From: Burhinus oedicnemus
Lineage: Eukaryota; Chordata; Aves; Charadriiformes; Burhinidae
Assembly: GCA_008921705.1 (NCBI GenBank)
Contig: VFFE01007724.1
Location: 3,582,153 to 3,646,152, forward strand
Reading direction: 5' to 3'
DNA: 64,000 bases
The position numbers were made by a program, and so were the translations under genes. Below are positions 59,329-64,000 of the stretch, piece by piece. Each line of letters starts with the position of its first letter. Position 1 is the stretch's first letter. The notes under the pieces are model-generated. The model was given only the letters and a program-made list of their open reading frames with translations. It was not told the DNA's origin and ran no database searches.

Positions 59329-62300
59329 AAGTGTGCCTTGCCATCTCGAATCTTGTTAAAACACTGTCACATTTACCATCAAATGTTGTTAAATCCCTGT
59401 TTTATATCAATAACTGTATCACTGCTTCTCTCTACAAGTGAAGTGCATCATTCCATCCGTGACAATAGTCACAAGCACTGGTTTGTGTAGCTACAGTGCA
59501 ATAAGGAAGTGGCCTCTCAAGGCACAGCACTAGGTGCCACTCTATTTGCAATGTCCACAGACCCATTGACTCCTCAATCAGCTCCTTTCTAAGGAAAATT
59601 GTTTTACAATATCAAACCAGCCAGCAATAGATATTCTGGGCAGTGCTATCATGGGTTGGCAAACTTAAGACACAAAAAAATGAAGGTTCAATGACACTGA
59701 GCATTGAATGCATGTAGGACAACAGTAGCAAATGTTGCAGTTAATTGCTGCTGGGGCAGGTTGATGCATTTACTGCCTAGCTGACAGCATCTGCATTGAC
59801 GAATAATGCTTGTTTGCTATTTGCACATGTTGGAACCAGCATAAGGGGATCGACTTAAAGCAGATTCAAGTTGCTATCATTTTCACTTCTTCCAGTGCTA
59901 AATCTCATGTCAAGGAGGAAATAAACTTTGACTATTCTCTTACATTTATGTTGGCTATTTCCTTATGGGAAACAGTTTGACTTGGCATGCTGGAGTCATT
60001 AACCACAGCTTGACTGTCAACAGTTCCTACAAATCATCCAACTATAAAACTGAAAACATGGGGATTCTCAGAGGCATTAAGTCTGCAGTGACATGAGAAG
60101 AATTGTGGATAGCATGAAACCTTTAGGGAATATACATATGTGCATGTATACACATTTATATCTGAGAGAGAGTGCCTCGGTCTACACTAGTAAACACATC
60201 CTGTTCCTAACCACCAGGCTATCCGTGCATCAGGAAAAGACAGAAACTCTCTGATCTTTTTTTAATGTTTTAAGCCCAAAAAATCAGGAGGTAGAAAATA
60301 ACCTTAAGCAACTTTTTTTCACACTTTAAGTGAGGGCTGCAAGACTGACCTCCCCCTTTCCCTTGAGACTGCATTTTCAGTAATTGTGCTTAAAATATAT
60401 TCCTCAAATAAAAGGAGGTAACAGTAAGGGGAGACAGGGATAAAACAATATTTCAAAGACTTAATGAAACACAGATCATTGCTGGCTGTCCACCTTATCT
60501 TCTTATGTCACATTTTTGAGGATTGTGAGTTTACTATTAAGTACTGCATGTTTTCCTTAGCATGCATGAGTGGGAAGACAAAGATTCAAGCCTTTACATT
60601 CTAGAAGAAGGACATTTTAAAACAGTCTTTGGGACAGATAAGTCAGAGGTACATTTGAGAAATACAGAAAAATGTGTCTTCATAGAATTGACTGTACTAT
60701 CTAACAAGACCCATATAGCAGGATTATAGTCTATGGCTTACAAGAGTATTGATCCGTGTGTACTCCTCAGTGGTGTTACATCCATTTTAACATTGATCTC
60801 CGTTTCATTACGCCACTGCATCATGCACTTGCAGTGTCATCTCAGTGCCCCTCTAAAATCTGAGAGTCTGCGGTTGCTGTCAAGGTGTACAGATGCATTG
60901 TGCAGCTTGCAATTCAAAACATCAATTTCAAAGCCTATTTATTCACACATGCCCCCACCCCTTTTGAAATAATACCGAAGACCTACCATGCCTTAAGCCT
61001 CCAAAGCAAGGTAAATACAGACTGAAAAAGACATTGGCAAGCGCTTTTTCTTCGAAGAATTTTTTTACTCAGTGCATTGTTTGTGTTACCTTTCAAAGAA
61101 GCTTGAAAATACCATTTCTTTTCCTCACGGCTTCTTTCTATTCCATTTGGAAAACATTGATTTTGCTTCCCCCTGTGATTCTTATGCAGCACAAGTAAAC
61201 ATGGCTCTGTTTAATATATGTCCAAGTCTGTGCAATGCCATCAAATTCACTATAGCTCGGGGAGAGAAACCAGTCCCTTTGTTGGCTTCTACCATTGCTA
61301 CAACACAAGGCAAAATATCATGATTCCGGCATGTCCAGAGAGGTTACTGGGTTTGTTAATTTGCTTATGCATGCGTTATTCTTCAAAGCACATGACTGGG
61401 CACCAGGGCCTCATAAATTCTGATGTCAGCTTTAATAACATGCTGTTGTTCAGTTGCAATACAGTTACAGAGATACAAGGATACATGGATCAAAAGTTAA
61501 TTGCACAAAACATTGTGCAAACATAGGAGCAGAAAGCCTTTTTACCTAATGGGCTAACAAAATAGTACACGTGATCTTGGGCTTATCACCTAAACCCCTG
61601 CTCCAAGTTTGCTTACTGTTCTATTGATGTAAGTTAGAGATGAGTCTGTTGTCTTCAGACTTGTAAATATGAGGACAAAAGCCTTAAAAACCTACTACAG
61701 CTCCCTGCAAGGATCGTCCCCTTCCCTGCTGAGTGTGTCTTCAAGATCGTGTGCAGACTTGCTAGTTCCTACCGTATTCTGGTCAAAAGATAACTGATCT
61801 TGCAGCCATCTAATTATGCCAGCCTGGGGAGCTAGTGCAGGACATCTCAACTTTTGTACCTGGGCTATTCCACAATAATCACCCGCGACCTCACTGTGTG
61901 ATGTACTTCTGTGTCTTATGCTTCACATCTTTGAAATAAGTATAATATTTGTCCATCTGAGTGGAGAAAAATACTTTGTTTTTCCCTTGCACGTATGTTG
62001 TAACAGATGTGAACAAACTGGAAAAAACACCTATTATTTTAATCTTCATGATTCTCAAGTTTTTTCTCTATAAATTCCCTTTTTCTGCCTTCACACAGCT
62101 CTTGCTTTTTCTTGTCATTATTTCACTGTCAACCTATGTTCTTAGAGCCTTTTTCCTACTTTAAAACAGTCATGCCACATTTTATTGCTGCCAATCCAAG
62201 CCTCAGCACTTCAGCTACTGCACCATGGACCCTGATCCAGTGTTTAAAGATGGGAATCTTTCCAAGGACATCCTTAGGCACTGGCACTAGATCAGACGCT

Positions 62301-64000
62301 CTATGCAAGGACGGATTTCTCATATCCGTAGGTTAACTTCTGAAAGAAAAAGGCTCTCCAGCGGGAGAGTTACTTACCAAGCTAATATTTTATGCATTGA
62401 GCTCCAGAGTGTCGCAAGATGATTTTAAGTATCACAGCAGACAGAGTCATTCCATATAATGAGTTAGTTCTTTAAACTGTTACCTCACTTACCACTGAAG
62501 CAACTAATCAGGACAAGAACAAAAAAAAAAAAAAAATACTGCTTATCCACTTCTGTACCACAATGCATTACTGCTCACATCTCAAATTCCTTTTCTTCCA
62601 AAGATTAGATCTCAAAAACCCAGAGGGCTTTTACTTGCTTGCACTGCCCTTTTTTAATTGCATACAATAGGAGCTGACAGGCTCAGGGAGACATCGTTTT
62701 CACAGAAATTGCATATAAAAGATTCAGTAGCTATGTAAATATAAACATGTAATTTATAGAAAGGGGTCCGTCTTTTAAAAGTATAGACACGTAACACTGT
62801 TTTTAAGTTATAATAACAAGAAAAATATCATTTCATCTTCACCTGTTACTGCTGTGGGCAGGGGCTGACCAGAGGAAACATGGTCCTAAGCAAAAGAAAA
62901 CATGCTGGCTGGTTCCAAAACTACTGCTTGTTAATACATGTCCAAAGGATACATTCAATATTTTATTATTTATTTTGAAAATATTTACAAGACCATCCCA
63001 CATAAGGATTGAGGCTTGCTCTAGCTAGTGTGCTCAGCATTCAGATACTAAAGCTGTGAATGTCAACCTTATGCCAATCAACTTCCTCATCTCTCCTGGA
63101 TAGGAGAGCATCCTTTTCTCTATGTTGTGTCATAAAGACGGTGTAATTGAGGAGGAGGAGGAGAAAGGGGTTGTCATTTCACAAATGATTCAGTTACAGT
63201 CATTCTTCTCTTCCCACTTATTTCACTGAGTATCTGACAATCAAGAAAGGTGCAATTATCTAAAGTGAAGAAACCGCAATATTAACTGAAATAGTATTTT
63301 ACCACAGAGATTAAACATGGAATTTCAAGGGCTCATTCATCAATGTGTTGCTTACATGTTACAGGTAATCTCTGAAAATCAGTATAGTTATACTGCTGAG
63401 AAAGACAGTGATTAATGAGATCTTGCCTCTGAAGGACATATTTCAGGTGAAAAGAAACAGAAGTAGAATAGACAAGTGGCAAGTGCCAATAGACAAACTC
63501 TTAATTGTAACCATCATGAACTAATTCTCAGATGTGTTGTAGAGCTACATGAGATGCAGAAAAATGTTCTGGGAATTTATGCCCTTTTATTTTGTGAGTA
63601 CAGCAAAGAAATGGCCAGTCTATATGGTTGCCATAGTAATGTAAACTGTTATTTAAAATGCATTTCTAATGCTGGGAGAAATTGCATAGCCAAGGCTTTA
63701 AGCAGCAGGATATTGTACAAACAGATCCTTCCATTCCCACCGCACTTCCAAAGTTTTAGGAATTTTTGCTGAAGAAATATAACTACCTCTCTTTCCTCAG
63801 CCTACAGCTTGTCTTTATGTCTCAACTTTTCAACACTCTTCAATTTGCAGTCTTACTTCACTTTACTTTTACTACCACTTGTCATCCAGCTTAATTCATG
63901 GCTATTTTATTTCTCCTGACTCCACTATGCTCTTCCAGTATCATTGCGGTAAACTTTGCCTTCACTTTCGCAGCCCCCAGCACTGTGACACCAGAACGAC
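59329..64000. other. Unique AT-rich sequence, no gene recognised
   Basis: Short simple repeats only: a poly-A of about 16 at 62521-62536 and (GAG)n at about 63149-63164. The overlapping plus-strand frames near 60733-61526 and the frame at 63476-63772 show no domain, splice support or codon pattern that would mark a gene. Confidence 0.45.

Noticed and set aside
1..64000. CRISPR arrays, bacterial-type operons, tRNA, 5S, U6 or 7SK genes
   Set aside because: No regularly spaced repeats and none of the conserved internal promoter or RNA-core words were found on either strand by eye.

Overview
This window looks like bird nuclear DNA, from a gene-poor intergenic or long-intron region. The main evidence is a 5'-truncated CR1 LINE at 2679-3299 (minus strand) with the CR1 3' terminus and the C-terminal part of the CR1 reverse transcriptase. 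A second line is a solo LTR at 20762-21170 of a type familiar from bird endogenous retroviruses, flanked by a perfect 5-bp target-site duplication. Very old amniote repeats are also present: a CR1/L3-type 3' end at 41081-41180, MIR-like pieces near 5070-5160 and 43393-43472, and a decayed LINE reverse-transcriptase fragment at 502-795. There are no operons, ribosome-binding-site spacing or dense ORFs, so it is not bacterial, phage or organellar.

No protein-coding gene can be identified with confidence. The longest open frames (up to 146 codons) are about what chance gives in 64 kb. Reading for splice sites instead gives several short open stretches bounded by good acceptors and, in most cases, good donors. 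The best on the plus strand is 2240-2383, an initiator-type exon ending in a consensus donor. The best on the minus strand is a phase-compatible series at 54470-54549, 49378-49503 and 47636-47733. None matches a protein family I recognise. Cryptic splice-bounded frames are common in vertebrate DNA, so these are leads rather than genes.

Layout: 1-5.5 kb holds a LINE fragment, a homeodomain-site-rich AT segment, the candidate exon, the CR1 and a MIR. From 5.5 to 20.7 kb is mostly unique AT-rich sequence with a GC-richer patch near 16-16.9 kb and a notable palindrome at 13.84 kb inside a segment that reads like an enhancer. The solo LTR is at 20.8-21.2 kb. From 21.2 to 41 kb is unique sequence with simple repeats, a 10-bp hairpin at 28.08 kb and a 20-N assembly gap at 40795-40814. 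From 41 to 44 kb there are ancient CR1 and MIR remnants. From 44 to 58.7 kb is unique sequence with the minus-strand exon candidates, and 58774-59321 is a second probable solo LTR. The rest is unremarkable AT-rich DNA.

No multi-gene system is visible. The items most worth following up are the exon candidates, the possibly conserved noncoding segments, and the two solo LTRs.
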